NCBI RefSeq assembly: GCF_019039055.1
Contig: NZ_JAHOPB010000003.1
Coordinates: 62,001-126,000 of the forward strand
Source: Reyranella humidisoli
GTDB taxonomy: Bacteria; Pseudomonadota; Alphaproteobacteria; Reyranellales; Reyranellaceae
Length of the DNA: 64,000 bases
Direction: 5' to 3'
Each line of letters starts with the position of its first letter. The first letter of the stretch is position 1. The notes under the pieces were generated by a model. It made no database searches. It worked only from the letters and a program-made list of their open reading frames with translations, and was not told the origin of the DNA. Below, piece by piece: positions 43,104-51,414 of the stretch. Made by a program: the position numbers and the translations under genes.

Positions 43104-43598
43104 GTGTTCCGCCGCCGCAAGCCCGAGGACGATTTCGCCGCCGCCGTCTACAAGCGCGTGGGAGAGCAGGCGCGCGCGGCCGAGTTGTTCGAGGTGTGCG
43201 GCATTCCCGACACGCTGGATGGCCGCTTCGATGCGCTGGCGCTCCACGCCGCGCTGATGATCGACCGCCTGCGGCGCGAGCCGGATGGCGAAGTTCTGGC
43301 TCAGGCCTTCTTCGATGCCATGTTCCGTCATCTCGATCTCACGCTGCGCGAGATCGGCATTCAGGATCTGGGTGTGGGGCGCCGCATCAAGGTCATGGCA
43401 GAGGGGCTGCATGGGCGGGGGCTGGCCTACCGGGAGGCTTTGAATGACGGTCCCACGCCGCTTGTGGAGGTCTTGCGCCGTAACGCCTATGGCGGTAGGT
43501 CGCCAGAGGATCCGCAGCAGGTCGCCAGTTTAGAGGCCCATGTCCGCGAATACGCCCGATCGCTTTCGGCAACGGCCCGCAACGACTTGATAAAGTGA
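43104..43598 (+). CDS. ubiquinol-cytochrome c chaperone family protein
   Basis: A 164-residue protein of the CBP3/UQCC1 family, which helps assemble the cytochrome bc1 complex. I start it at the GTG at 43104 because GGGAGGAG at 43089-43096 is about eight bases upstream; a TTG at 43098 would be too close. Family features are RRRKPEDDFAAAVYKRV, FEVCGIPDTLDGRFDAL and FDAMFRHLDLTLREIGIQD. The order bamE, chaperone, DUF177, rpmF, plsX is conserved in alphaproteobacteria. Confidence 0.9.
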   Translation: MFRRRKPEDDFAAAVYKRVGEQARAAELFEVCGIPDTLDGRFDALALHAALMIDRLRREPDGEVLAQAFFDAMFRHLDLTLREIGIQDLGVGRRIKVMAEGLHGRGLAYREALNDGPTPLVEVLRRNAYGGRSPEDPQQVASLEAHVREYARSLSATARNDLIK

Positions 43599-43607
43599 TT
43601 TAACAGA

Positions 43608-44192
43608 ATGTCTCAAGATATTGATAAGACAGGAAAATCTGAAATTGAACGGCTTGTCGACCTCGAGAAGCTTGGGCCGGCTGGCACGGCTCTGGAGATC
43701 GCGACGAGCGAGAGCGAGCGAGCGGCGCTGGCCAAGCGATTCGGCTTCCTCGGCCTGCCGGCCTTCTCGGCGCGGATGACCGTCGATCGCAAGCCGGGCG
43801 GGCGGATCGTGGTGGAGGGGCGCCTCAAGGGCCGGATCGTCCAGGCCTGCATCCTCAGCCTCGATCCTGTGACCCAGGAGCTCGACGATGCCTTCCGGCT
43901 GGTTTTTGCCGAAGATGTGGATGAAGAACGCGATCCCGAGAGCGGAGAGGCTCTGCTGAATGCCAACGGAGACGCCCCCGAGCCCCTCACCGGGAATATG
44001 CTCGATGTCGGCGAAATCGCCGCCGAACAGCTGTCCCTGACGGCAGATCCCTATCCCCGGCGACCCGGCATCAAGCTCGAAGACGTGCTGCCGAAGCCCA
44101 AGGGCGGTGCGCGGCGGGCCGCGCCCGAGCCGCGCCGGCATCCGTTCGCCGGTCTGGCCGCCCTGAGGGACAAGCCGCGGCGTGACCGCTAA
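43608..44192 (+). CDS. DUF177 (YceD-like) domain protein
   Basis: A 194-residue protein of the DUF177/YceD group, usually encoded just upstream of rpmF and thought to be linked with ribosome or 23S rRNA synthesis. The core GLPAFSARMTVDRKPGGRIVVEG-like strands, VQACILSLDPVTQELDD and DAPEPLTGNMLDVGEIAAEQL match the family. The first 12 codons (SQDIDKTGKSEIE) are less GC-rich than the surroundings. It ends in a basic segment. It starts nine bases after the chaperone gene. Confidence 0.88.
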   Translation: MSQDIDKTGKSEIERLVDLEKLGPAGTALEIATSESERAALAKRFGFLGLPAFSARMTVDRKPGGRIVVEGRLKGRIVQACILSLDPVTQELDDAFRLVFAEDVDEERDPESGEALLNANGDAPEPLTGNMLDVGEIAAEQLSLTADPYPRRPGIKLEDVLPKPKGGARRAAPEPRRHPFAGLAALRDKPRRDR

Positions 44193-44196
44193 ACTG

Positions 44197-44225
44197 TTGC
44201 GGTCGTGAAACGTTTTGGCTAGAGA
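44197..44225 (+). promoter_or_regulatory. candidate promoter of rpmF-plsX-fabH
   Basis: TTGCGG at 44197-44202 and TAGAGA at 44220-44225 are spaced by 17 bases, a reasonable sigma-70-like pair, and lie about 95 bases before rpmF. Confidence 0.35.
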
Positions 44226-44234
44226 ATGCCGCCC

Positions 44235-44267
44235 GCCGCGCCTGTAGAGCGCGGCTGCAGCTTTTTT
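44235..44267 (+). terminator. leader hairpin with T-run before rpmF
   Basis: GCCGCGC at 44235-44241 pairs with GCGCGGC at 44249-44255, and a run of six T follows at 44262-44267 after a six-base gap. It may end the upstream DUF177 transcript or act as an attenuator in the rpmF leader. The gap before the T-run makes it imperfect as a terminator. Confidence 0.45.
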
Positions 44268-44320
44268 GGGGGCACGCCCTGCTTGCGAAAGCGGGTAGAG
44301 CCCTCGTCCTGGAGATCGTC

Positions 44321-44515
44321 ATGGCAGTTCCCAAGAAAAAGGTTTCGAAGTCCCGCCGCAACATGCGTCGCTCGCATCATGCGCTGCCGACGATGGCATA
44401 CATGGAATGCAAGAACTGCGGCGAGCTGAAGCGCCCGCACATGGTTTGCTCGCATTGCGGCTACTACCGCGAGGACATGCCCGTCCTGGCCGACACTGCG
44501 TCGGCCGAGAAGTAG
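44321..44515 (+). CDS. rpmF: 50S ribosomal protein L32
   Basis: A 64-residue zinc-ribbon ribosomal protein. MAVPKKKVSKSRRNMRRSHHAL is the standard N-terminus, and CKNCGELKRPHMVCSHCGYY supplies the four zinc-binding cysteines. The start at 44321 follows GGAG. It precedes plsX by 52 bases. Confidence 0.97.
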   Translation: MAVPKKKVSKSRRNMRRSHHALPTMAYMECKNCGELKRPHMVCSHCGYYREDMPVLADTASAEK

Positions 44516-44567
44516 CCCGAAGCCCGCTGCCGGCGATGGGCTGGCGCTCGACAGTCGGAGCAGGGCG

Positions 44568-45644
44568 GTGAGTACGGGCAAGATCGTACTCGCGCTCGAC
44601 GGCATGGGCGGGGATCATGCGCCTGACGTCATTGTTAATGGCGCCGACATCGCCCGCGAGCGTTATCCCGGAACCTCGTTTCTGCTGTTCGGGGACGAAG
44701 CGCGCCTGAAGGCGCTCGTCGACAAGCGCAAGGGTCTCGCGCAGGTGCTCGAGATCGTGCCGGCCGAGGATGCGGTGCTGGCCGAGGACAAGCCGTCCTA
44801 CGCACTGCGGCGCCGGCGCAAGTCCAGCATGTGGCTGGCGGTCGAGGCCGCAGCCCAGGGGCGTGCCGACACGATCGTGTCGGCTGGCAATACCGGTGCG
44901 TTGCTGGCCATCTCGATGTTCGCGATGCGCATGCTCGAAGGCGCGGACCGTCCGGCGCTGGCCTCCTTCATGCCGACGGCGCGCGGCGAGAGCGTGATGC
45001 TCGACCTCGGCGCCAATCTCGAATGCGACGCCGACAATCTCGCGCAGTTCGCCGTGATGGGGAGCGTCTTCGCGCAGATCCTGCTCGGCCTCGACAAGCC
45101 GAAGGTCGGACTGCTGAACGTCGGCTCCGAGGAGCTCAAGGGCCGCGAGGAAGTGCGCCAGGCCGCGGCCTGGCTGCGTCGCGAGAACTCTCCCGTCTCG
45201 TTCCACGGCTTCGTCGAAGGCAACGATATCGGCGCCGGCGTGGCCGACGTCGTCGTCACCGACGGCTTCACCGGGAACATCGCCCTGAAGTCGATCGAAG
45301 GCACGGCGAAGCTTTACACCCAGTTCGTCCGTGACGCGTTCCGGACCTCGACGCTGGCCAAGCTCGGCTACCTGTTCGCCTCGGGCGCCTGGTCCAAGCT
45401 GCGCATCCGCGTCGATCCGCGTCGTTACAATGGCGGCGTGTTCCTCGGTCTCAACGGGGTGTGCGTGAAGAGCCACGGCGGCACCGACGCGCTGGGCTTC
45501 GCCTATGCGATCGGCGTGTCCGTCGATCTCGTTCGCTACGACTATAAAAGCAAGCTTGTCGAGGGCCTGGCCCGGTTGCGCGAGATCACCTCGGCGACCG
45601 AGACACCGGCTGCCTCGCTGCAGGCCACCGGAGGAACCGCGTGA
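44568..45644 (+). CDS. plsX: phosphate acyltransferase PlsX
   Basis: A 358-residue enzyme that makes acyl-phosphate from acyl-ACP for phospholipid synthesis. It starts at the GTG at 44568. Hallmarks are LALDGMGGDHAPDVIVNGA, DAVLAEDKPSYALRRRR, SAGNTGALLAI, and VVTDGFTGNIALKSIEG. Its stop overlaps the GTG of fabH (GTGA). The rpmF-plsX-fabH order is highly conserved. Confidence 0.97.
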   Translation: MSTGKIVLALDGMGGDHAPDVIVNGADIARERYPGTSFLLFGDEARLKALVDKRKGLAQVLEIVPAEDAVLAEDKPSYALRRRRKSSMWLAVEAAAQGRADTIVSAGNTGALLAISMFAMRMLEGADRPALASFMPTARGESVMLDLGANLECDADNLAQFAVMGSVFAQILLGLDKPKVGLLNVGSEELKGREEVRQAAAWLRRENSPVSFHGFVEGNDIGAGVADVVVTDGFTGNIALKSIEGTAKLYTQFVRDAFRTSTLAKLGYLFASGAWSKLRIRVDPRRYNGGVFLGLNGVCVKSHGGTDALGFAYAIGVSVDLVRYDYKSKLVEGLARLREITSATETPAASLQATGGTA

Positions 45645-46612
45645 TTCGTTCAGTCGTCCAAGGCTGTGGTTCGTATTTGCCGGAGCGCGTGGTCACCAAC
45701 GAAGAATTGGCGAAAACCGTCGAGACCACCGACGAGTGGATCCAGCAGCGCACCGGCATCCGCCAGCGCCACATCGCGGCCGAGGGCGAATTCACCTCGC
45801 ATCTGGCGATCAAGGCTTCGCAGCGGGCACTCGACCATGCCGGCCTCAAGGGCTCCGATCTCGACCTGATCGTGCTTGCCACGGCGACGCCCGACGAGAC
45901 GTTCCCCGCCACGGCGACCCGCGTGCAGGCGGAGCTCGGCATGACCGGCGGCGCCGCGTTCGACGTCCAAGCCGTGTGCGCCGGCTTCGTCTATGCCGTC
46001 TCGGTCGCCGACAGCCTGATCAAGAACGGCATTGCCTCGACCGCGCTGGTGATCGGCGCGGAGACCTTCTCGCGCATTCTCGACTGGGACGATCGCGGCA
46101 CCTGCGTGCTGTTCGGCGACGGCGCCGGCGCGATCGTGCTCAAGGGCGAGCAGGGTACGGGCACCTCGGCCGATCGCGGCATCCTCGCCAATGCGCTTCA
46201 TTCCGACGGCCGCCAGCACGACATACTCTATGTCGATGGCGGACCCTCCTCGACGCGGACCACCGGCCTGCTCCGGATGGAAGGCAAGGAGGTCTTCAAG
46301 CACGCCGTGGTGAACATGGCCGCCGTCGTCGGCGAGGTGCTGGAGAAGGCGGGCATCGAGTCCAAGGACATCGACTGGCTGGTGCCGCACCAGGCCAACA
46401 AGCGCATCATCGACGGCACGGGGCGCAAGCTCGGCCTGCCGCCGGAGCGCGTGGTCGTCACCGTCGACAAGCATGCCAACACGTCCGCGGCGTCGATCCC
46501 GCTGGCGCTCGACGTCGCGGTGAAGGACGGCCGCATCAAGAGGGGCGATCTGCTGCTTATGGAGGGAATCGGCGGCGGACTGGCCTGGGGAGCGAGCCTC
46601 GTTCGCTGGTAA
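45641..46612 (+). CDS. fabH: beta-ketoacyl-ACP synthase III
   Basis: A 323-residue condensing enzyme that starts fatty acid synthesis by joining acetyl-CoA and malonyl-ACP. The catalytic Cys113 is in VQAVCAGF, the catalytic His is in VPHQANKRII and the Asn is in KHANTSAASIPLAL. The end LMEGIGGGLAWGASLVRW is typical. It starts at the GTG overlapping plsX. Confidence 0.97.
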   Translation: MIRSVVQGCGSYLPERVVTNEELAKTVETTDEWIQQRTGIRQRHIAAEGEFTSHLAIKASQRALDHAGLKGSDLDLIVLATATPDETFPATATRVQAELGMTGGAAFDVQAVCAGFVYAVSVADSLIKNGIASTALVIGAETFSRILDWDDRGTCVLFGDGAGAIVLKGEQGTGTSADRGILANALHSDGRQHDILYVDGGPSSTRTTGLLRMEGKEVFKHAVVNMAAVVGEVLEKAGIESKDIDWLVPHQANKRIIDGTGRKLGLPPERVVVTVDKHANTSAASIPLALDVAVKDGRIKRGDLLLMEGIGGGLAWGASLVRW

Positions 46613-46679
46613 TGCACGATTCCGGTGTAACGGAACGTGAACAGACACCGATTCAAGTCCGCCCGCTATCCTACTGATA

Positions 46680-46708
46680 TTGACCGCTTTCCCACCTTAG
46701 AGTAAGGA
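46680..46708 (+). promoter_or_regulatory. candidate promoter of ihfA
   Basis: TTGACC at 46680-46685 and TAAGGA at 46703-46708 are 17 bases apart, 28 bases before the ihfA start. The -10 match is fair and the -35 match is good. Confidence 0.4.
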
Positions 46709-46735
46709 TTAACTGGGGGAAGAAGGGGTACCGGA

Positions 46736-47047
46736 GTGGACGGCCGGACTATCACGCGCGCCGATCTGAGCGAGTCAGTGTTCCAGGAAGTGGGCCTGTC
46801 TCGCAATGAATCCAGCGATCTCGTCGAGACGATCCTCGGTGAGGTGGTGGAGGCATTGGCGCGCGGCGAATCGGTGAAGATCTCCTCGTTCGGGAGTTTC
46901 ACGGTTCGCGACAAGGGGCAAAGGGTCGGCCGCAATCCGAAAACCGGGCAGGAAGTTCCCATCCTGCCGCGGCGAGTCCTCGTCTTTCGAGCGTCGAATG
47001 TCCTGAAATCACTGATCAACGGGGCGCCCGGCGAGAACAAGGGCTGA
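46736..47047 (+). CDS. ihfA: integration host factor alpha subunit
   Basis: A 103-residue nucleoid protein that bends DNA together with IHF beta. It starts at the GTG at 46736 after GGGGTACCGGA. DLSESVFQEVGLSRNES, VKISSFGSFTVRDKGQR and RNPKTGQEVPILPRRVLVF, with the DNA-intercalating Pro arm, are the alpha-type IHF features. The MerR gene follows 21 bases later, as usual. Confidence 0.96.
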   Translation: MDGRTITRADLSESVFQEVGLSRNESSDLVETILGEVVEALARGESVKISSFGSFTVRDKGQRVGRNPKTGQEVPILPRRVLVFRASNVLKSLINGAPGENKG

Positions 47048-47068
47048 TGGGGACACGAGGGGAAATAG

Positions 47069-47599
47069 ATGGCCGTTTCTGTTCAGACCGTCGAAAGGCG
47101 GGTTGAGAAATCGGCGCAGGCTTTTCGGACGATCAGCGAGGTCGCGACCGAGCTCGACGTGCCGCAGCACGTTCTGCGTTTCTGGGAGAGCAAGTTCACC
47201 CAGGTCCGTCCGCTGAAGCGGGGTGGCGGCCGTCGCTATTACCGGCCGGAGGATATCGACCTCCTGCGGCGTATCCGGACGCTTCTCTATGAAGACGGCT
47301 ATACCATCAAGGGCGTGCAGCGCCTCCTGAAGGAAGGCCGCGGCCGCCTGCCGGCCCAGCGTCTCGACATCGCGGCCGAAAGTGCGCTGGAGAGCCTGCG
47401 TATCGTCTCGGCGCGCGCCGAGGCCATGGCCAGCGGGGCCGCCCGGCAGCCGCTGCCGCGCACCGGTCCGCAGCCGTCGACAACCACGCCGCGGGCGGCC
47501 GTTCTCGACCTGCACAAGCGGCGTGAGATCGAGTCGGTTCTCGAGGACCTCGAACAGGCGCTGACGCAGTTGCGTAGCACGCTGAAGGCCCAGCACTAG
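47069..47599 (+). CDS. MerR family transcriptional regulator
   Basis: A 176-residue regulator with an N-terminal winged helix: FRTISEVATELDVPQHVLRFW, FTQVRPLKRGGGRRYYRPED and VQRLLKE. The C-terminal half is a coiled helix (HKRREIESVLEDLEQALTQL) after a flexible linker. The effector and targets are unknown. This MerR protein sits behind ihfA in many alphaproteobacteria. Confidence 0.93.
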   Translation: MAVSVQTVERRVEKSAQAFRTISEVATELDVPQHVLRFWESKFTQVRPLKRGGGRRYYRPEDIDLLRRIRTLLYEDGYTIKGVQRLLKEGRGRLPAQRLDIAAESALESLRIVSARAEAMASGAARQPLPRTGPQPSTTTPRAAVLDLHKRREIESVLEDLEQALTQLRSTLKAQH

Positions 47600-47613
47600 G
47601 ATTCAAGTCGCGA

Positions 47614-47634
47614 GAGCCGCCGGGGGGGCGGCTC
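47614..47634 (+). terminator. GC-rich hairpin after the merR gene
   Basis: GAGCCGCC at 47614-47621 pairs perfectly with GGCGGCTC at 47627-47634 over a GGGGG loop. No T-run follows. It lies 15 bases after the stop and probably ends or protects the ihfA-merR transcript. Confidence 0.5.
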
Positions 47635-47788
47635 AAGGGCTTGCAGGTGTTGTGCTTTAAGGCCACCAGATCGGGTGGGCCTTGTAAGAAAGTGTATCAA
47701 GTCTCTGATTTTATTTGGTTTCTGGCCGGGCGGGCGTATCGTGCCCGGTGAGGGGTCTCTTGCGGAATCGTCAAAGGGGGACGTGACC

Positions 47789-48094
47789 GTGCTTGTGAAT
47801 CGCGATTTCGCGCGCCTACGGGCGCGCTCATTTGATTTATCTTCAATTAATGACAATGGCTTAGAGGATGAATCTCCCACAATAGGTGAGATTCTTTACC
47901 TCCGCCGGGGGCTGACGCAGCCTGGCGGCAAGCTGCCCTTGTTCGATCTTGATGGGCAGGACGTCGATATTGACGTTGTCAAGAAATGCCTCAGCCGCGG
48001 CTGGGCCAAGCCATGGTTCAAGAATCCGCTGAAGCCGGACTGGATGGTCTGCAGGCTCACGGAGCTGGGGCGGCAGGTCGCGTCCGCGACGTAG
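47789..48094 (+). CDS. hypothetical protein
   Basis: I start this 101-residue protein at the GTG at 47789, seven to eight bases after AAAGGGGG; the open frame extends to a GTG at 47675 (139 residues) without a good ribosome site. The sequence VLVNRDFARLRARSFDL, IGEILYLRRGLTQPGGKLPLFDLDGQDVDIDVVKKCLSRGWAKPW and LTELGRQ looks like a folded protein, but I recognise no domain. Bases 47690-47880 are noticeably less GC-rich than their surroundings. Its 3' end overlaps by 38 bases the end of the convergent TetA-like gene. Confidence 0.6.
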   Translation: MLVNRDFARLRARSFDLSSINDNGLEDESPTIGEILYLRRGLTQPGGKLPLFDLDGQDVDIDVVKKCLSRGWAKPWFKNPLKPDWMVCRLTELGRQVASAT

Positions 48095-49265
48095 CGATCC
48101 AGGCGACGGCGGCCGCCGCGAGGAGCAGCAGGCCGGCGAGCAGGAAGGCCGCGCCCGGCAGGGTGTCGATGGTCCACGCGAACATCACGGCGAAGAGACC
48201 GGGCGAGACCAGCCCTGCAATGCTGCGCGACGCCGAGTTGGCGCCCTGGAGCTGGCCCTGTTCGGAGCCGCCGACCCGGCGGGTCATCATGTCCTGTACG
48301 GCCGGCCCCGCAAGGCCCCAGAACGCCATTACCGGCACGCCGGCCCAGAACCACGGACCGGTTTCGGCCAGCCCGTAGATCGACATGCCGAGCGCGCCCG
48401 CCAGCAGGCCCGCGATCAGGGCCCGGCGCGAGCCGAAGCGGCCGACGATCGGCCCGATCAGAAGTCCCTGGACGATGGCGGTACAGATGCCGACGAAGGC
48501 GAGGGTGAGACCGACCGTCATCTCGCCCCAGCCATAACGGTGGCCGGCATAGAGCACGAAGACAGCCGGCAGGACCTGGTGGGCGAAGTTGCCGAGGAAG
48601 TCGACCGCGGCGAGGCCGAGCAGCTGGCGGTGCGAGGCCAGCAGCCTGAGCGACCCTATTGGGTTGGCGCGCTTCCAGGCGAATTCCATGCGCTTTTCCG
48701 GCGGCAGCGATTCGGGCAGGACGAACCAGCCGAACGCTGCATTGGCGAGACAGGCGGCCGCCGAGATCCAGAACGGCAGGCGTGGATCGACGCTGCCCAG
48801 CAGTCCGCCGATCGCCGGCCCGACGACGAAGCCCAGCCCGAAGGCCATGCCGACCAGGCCAAAGGCCCTGGCCCGCTCCTCGGGTTTCGTCACGTCGGCG
48901 ATGTAGGCGAAGGAGGTGCCGATGGTGGCCGAGGTGATGCCCGAGATCACGCGGCCGACCAGCAGCAGCAGGAGCGAAGGCGCCAGTGCCATGAAGATGT
49001 AGTCGAGCCCGAGTCCCAGGCAGGAGATGAGGATGACCGGCCGGCGGCCGTACCGGTCCGACAGGGCGCCGAGCAGGGGCGAGCAGAGGAATTGCATCAG
49101 CGCCCAGACGGTCGCGAAGACCCCGAACATCTCGGCCGCGCCGGCCGTATCGCCGCCCATGAAGCCCAGCACGATCGTCGGCAGCACCGGGATCATCACC
49201 CCGAGCGCCAGCACGTCGAGCGCCACCGTGCAGAAGATGAAGGCAAGCGCCCGGCGCGTGTTCAT
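48057..49265 (-). CDS. TCR/Tet-type MFS efflux transporter
   Basis: A 402-residue MFS protein with 12 hydrophobic segments. DVLALGVMIPVLP in the first helix and LGALSDRYGRRPVIL after the second are the Tet/TCR-family signatures, and the second-half copy of the loop (PIVGRFGSRRALIAG) is also present. The family exports tetracycline-like or other drugs; without tests it is best called a multidrug-type exporter. No TetR-like repressor lies next to it. It starts 29 bases beyond the tRNA-Pro gene on the same strand. Confidence 0.88.
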   Translation of the reverse strand: MNTRRALAFIFCTVALDVLALGVMIPVLPTIVLGFMGGDTAGAAEMFGVFATVWALMQFLCSPLLGALSDRYGRRPVILISCLGLGLDYIFMALAPSLLLLLVGRVISGITSATIGTSFAYIADVTKPEERARAFGLVGMAFGLGFVVGPAIGGLLGSVDPRLPFWISAAACLANAAFGWFVLPESLPPEKRMEFAWKRANPIGSLRLLASHRQLLGLAAVDFLGNFAHQVLPAVFVLYAGHRYGWGEMTVGLTLAFVGICTAIVQGLLIGPIVGRFGSRRALIAGLLAGALGMSIYGLAETGPWFWAGVPVMAFWGLAGPAVQDMMTRRVGGSEQGQLQGANSASRSIAGLVSPGLFAVMFAWTIDTLPGAAFLLAGLLLLAAAAVAWIATSRTRPAAPAP

Positions 49266-49293
49266 TGGGATACAATGGAGGGGGGAGATGAAT

Positions 49294-49370
49294 TGGTCGG
49301 GGCGACAGGATTTGAACCTGCGACCCCCAGTCCCCCAGACTGATGCGCTACCAGGCTGCGCTACGCCCCG
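49294..49370 (-). tRNA. tRNA-Pro (anticodon GGG)
   Basis: A 77-base tRNA on the minus strand with the CCA encoded. The acceptor arm CGGGGCG/CGCCCCG has seven pairs, the D arm is GCGC/GCGC, and the anticodon loop is CTGGGGG with anticodon GGG, which reads the codon CCC (and CCU by wobble). The T arm GCAGG/CCTGT follows. The discriminator base is A. Confidence 0.95.
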
Positions 49371-49477
49371 ACCGGTGCCGCCGGCTGGTCGGCCCGCAGC
49401 AGGGGGGCTTTAGCGCGAATGGCAGCGTTGCCGCAAGCCGGCTTGCACGAGGTGCGGCGACAAAGGATACAGGCCCC

Positions 49478-50734
49478 ATGATCGATTTCGGCCAGCGCGT
49501 CCTTCTCTTCTCGTCGATCGGCCACGCGCTGATGCACATGATGACGGCATTCTACGCCGTCATCGTCTTGACCCTGGCGGTTTCCTGGAACCTGCCGCCC
49601 GAAGACCTGCTGCGCCTCTACGCGCCGGCCACGATCCTGCTGGGCGTCGTGTCGCTGCCGGCCGGCTGGGCATCGGACAAGTTCGGCGCCCCGGCCATGA
49701 TGGTCGTGATGTTCCTCGGCCTCGGCCTGTCGTCGATCGCCTGCGGGCTCGTGCCGACCGGCGACACGCTGGCGCTGTCGCTCGCCCTTTGCGGGATCGG
49801 TGCATTCGGCGCCTTCTACCATTCGGTCGGCATCGGCTGGGTGATCCGCACGGCCAAGGAACAGGGCCACGCCATGGGCGTGAACGGGCTGTGGGGCAGC
49901 GCTGGCCTCGCGCTCTACGGGATCGTGCCCGGCGTGCTGATCACGCTGGCCTCGTGGCGGGCGGCCTTCATCGTCCCTGGCATCGTCTGCCTCGTCGTCG
50001 GCGCCGTCCTCTGGGTGCAGATCCGCCAGGGCAAGGTCGGCGACCGGGCGATGCCGCAAGCCAAGGGCACGCAGGTCGGTCGCCGCGACTTCTGGCGTGT
50101 CTTCTCCGTGCTCTCCGTCACCATGGCGCTGGAAGGCGTGATCTGGCAGGCGGTGATGTTCGGCGCGGCGATGGTCTTCGAGGTGAAGCTCGCACCCGAG
50201 ATTTCGGCGCTGCGCGACGGGCTCGCCTCGTGGGGCGTCGCCACCCAGATCGTGCTGTGGGTCGGCCTGGCCACGTCGATGATCTATGTCGTGTCGGGCG
50301 TCGCGCAGTACGCGATGGGCCGCCGTATCATCGACCGCTATCCGCTCAAGGCCACGTACATCGTTGCCTCCGCGCTGCAGGTGGTGGCGATGCTGGCGCT
50401 CGCCATGGGCAACGGCTACGTCGCGCTGCTGGGCGCCATCGGCTCGGCAGTACTCAGCTCGGCAGCGGGCCCGATCGAGAACATCCTGATCGCCCGCTAT
50501 ACGCCCAGCCGCTATCACGGGCTGGGCTTCGGCGCGAAGTTCGTCGTGGCGTTCGGGGCGGGGCCGCTCGCGATCCTGCTGATCGCCTGGGTGCGTGAGA
50601 CGACGGGAAGCCTCGAACTGCTGTTCCTCGGCCTCGCCGTCATCTCGGTTGTGATCACGCTGGTCGCCCTGCTGCTGCCCGGCAACGAGCGCGATGCGTC
50701 GTTGCCGGCGCCGCAGGCCGCGCCGGCGGAGTAG
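49478..50734 (+). CDS. MFS transporter
   Basis: A 418-residue membrane protein with about 12 hydrophobic segments. The ATG at 49478 gives MIDFGQRVLLFSSIGHALMHMM; an upstream frame reaches into the tRNA gene and is not real. SLPAGWASDKFGAPAMMV is the loop between helices two and three. The central loop is short. The substrate cannot be assigned. The gene lies between tRNA-Pro and a convergent GST gene with a three-base gap. Confidence 0.87.
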   Translation: MIDFGQRVLLFSSIGHALMHMMTAFYAVIVLTLAVSWNLPPEDLLRLYAPATILLGVVSLPAGWASDKFGAPAMMVVMFLGLGLSSIACGLVPTGDTLALSLALCGIGAFGAFYHSVGIGWVIRTAKEQGHAMGVNGLWGSAGLALYGIVPGVLITLASWRAAFIVPGIVCLVVGAVLWVQIRQGKVGDRAMPQAKGTQVGRRDFWRVFSVLSVTMALEGVIWQAVMFGAAMVFEVKLAPEISALRDGLASWGVATQIVLWVGLATSMIYVVSGVAQYAMGRRIIDRYPLKATYIVASALQVVAMLALAMGNGYVALLGAIGSAVLSSAAGPIENILIARYTPSRYHGLGFGAKFVVAFGAGPLAILLIAWVRETTGSLELLFLGLAVISVVITLVALLLPGNERDASLPAPQAAPAE

Positions 50735-50737
50735 GCG

Positions 50738-51346
50738 CTACTTCGAGCCGCGCGCCGCCTTGAAGGCCGGACGCGACAGGCAGCGGTCGAGCCAGGCATT
50801 CACGTTGGGGAAGGGTGCGAAGTCGAACTTGATCGGCTTGGCCCAGCTCAGGATCGAGGCGAGGTTGAGGTCGGCCACCGTGAAGGTCGAGCCCAGCAGG
50901 TAGTCGCGGCCCTCGAGCGCACCGTTCAGCACGGCCAGCGGCTTGGGCAGCATCTTCTGCGCCTCGGCGACGGCCTCCGGCTTGCGCTTGTCCGGCGCGG
51001 TCATGAACATGTCGATCAGGATGGTGAGCAGCGGCTTCTCGACCTCGGTCATGCCCCAGTAGCTCCACTGGTTGCACAGGGCCTGATCCTCGAGGCTCGA
51101 CGGCATGAAGCCATCCTTGCCGTGCTTGGCGGCGAGGTAGAGGTTGATCGCCATCGACTCGAACAGCTTGAAGTCGCCGTCGACCATCGCCGGGACCTTG
51201 CCGTTCGGATTGACCTTCAGATAGTCGGGATTCTTCAGGTCCTTCATCTCGACCGCGATGTGCTCATACGGGATGCCGAGCTCATGTACGATCCAGAGAG
51301 CGCGCGCCGCGCGCGAGGCCGTCGGCCCGTAAATCTTGATAGTCAC
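50738..51346 (-). CDS. glutathione S-transferase family protein
   Basis: A 202-residue GST. The N-terminal domain has IYGPTASRAARALWIVHELGIPYEHI, the cis-Pro NGKVPAMVDGD and ESMAINLYLA. The C-terminal helical domain includes FTVADLNLASIL, with the conserved Asp of the N-capping box. It is probably a theta- or beta-like GST. It lies about 70 bases downstream of the Rieske genes on the same strand, so it may join that transcript and help conjugate reactive products. Confidence 0.88.
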   Translation of the reverse strand: MTIKIYGPTASRAARALWIVHELGIPYEHIAVEMKDLKNPDYLKVNPNGKVPAMVDGDFKLFESMAINLYLAAKHGKDGFMPSSLEDQALCNQWSYWGMTEVEKPLLTILIDMFMTAPDKRKPEAVAEAQKMLPKPLAVLNGALEGRDYLLGSTFTVADLNLASILSWAKPIKFDFAPFPNVNAWLDRCLSRPAFKAARGSK

Positions 51347-51414
51347 GTCTGATTCTCCCCAAGTTCCAATGTCGGTGCGGACGATAATGCAGTGCCCGGT
51401 GCGGGTCTAACCTT

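Noticed and set aside
49294..49370. tRNA-Pro as an integration site of a mobile island
   Set aside because: There is no integrase, no direct repeat of the tRNA 3' end nearby, and both flanks hold ordinary genes.
49343..49477. N-terminal extension of the MFS gene into tRNA-Pro
   Set aside because: The extension translates tRNA sequence and the natural MFS start is the ATG at 49478.
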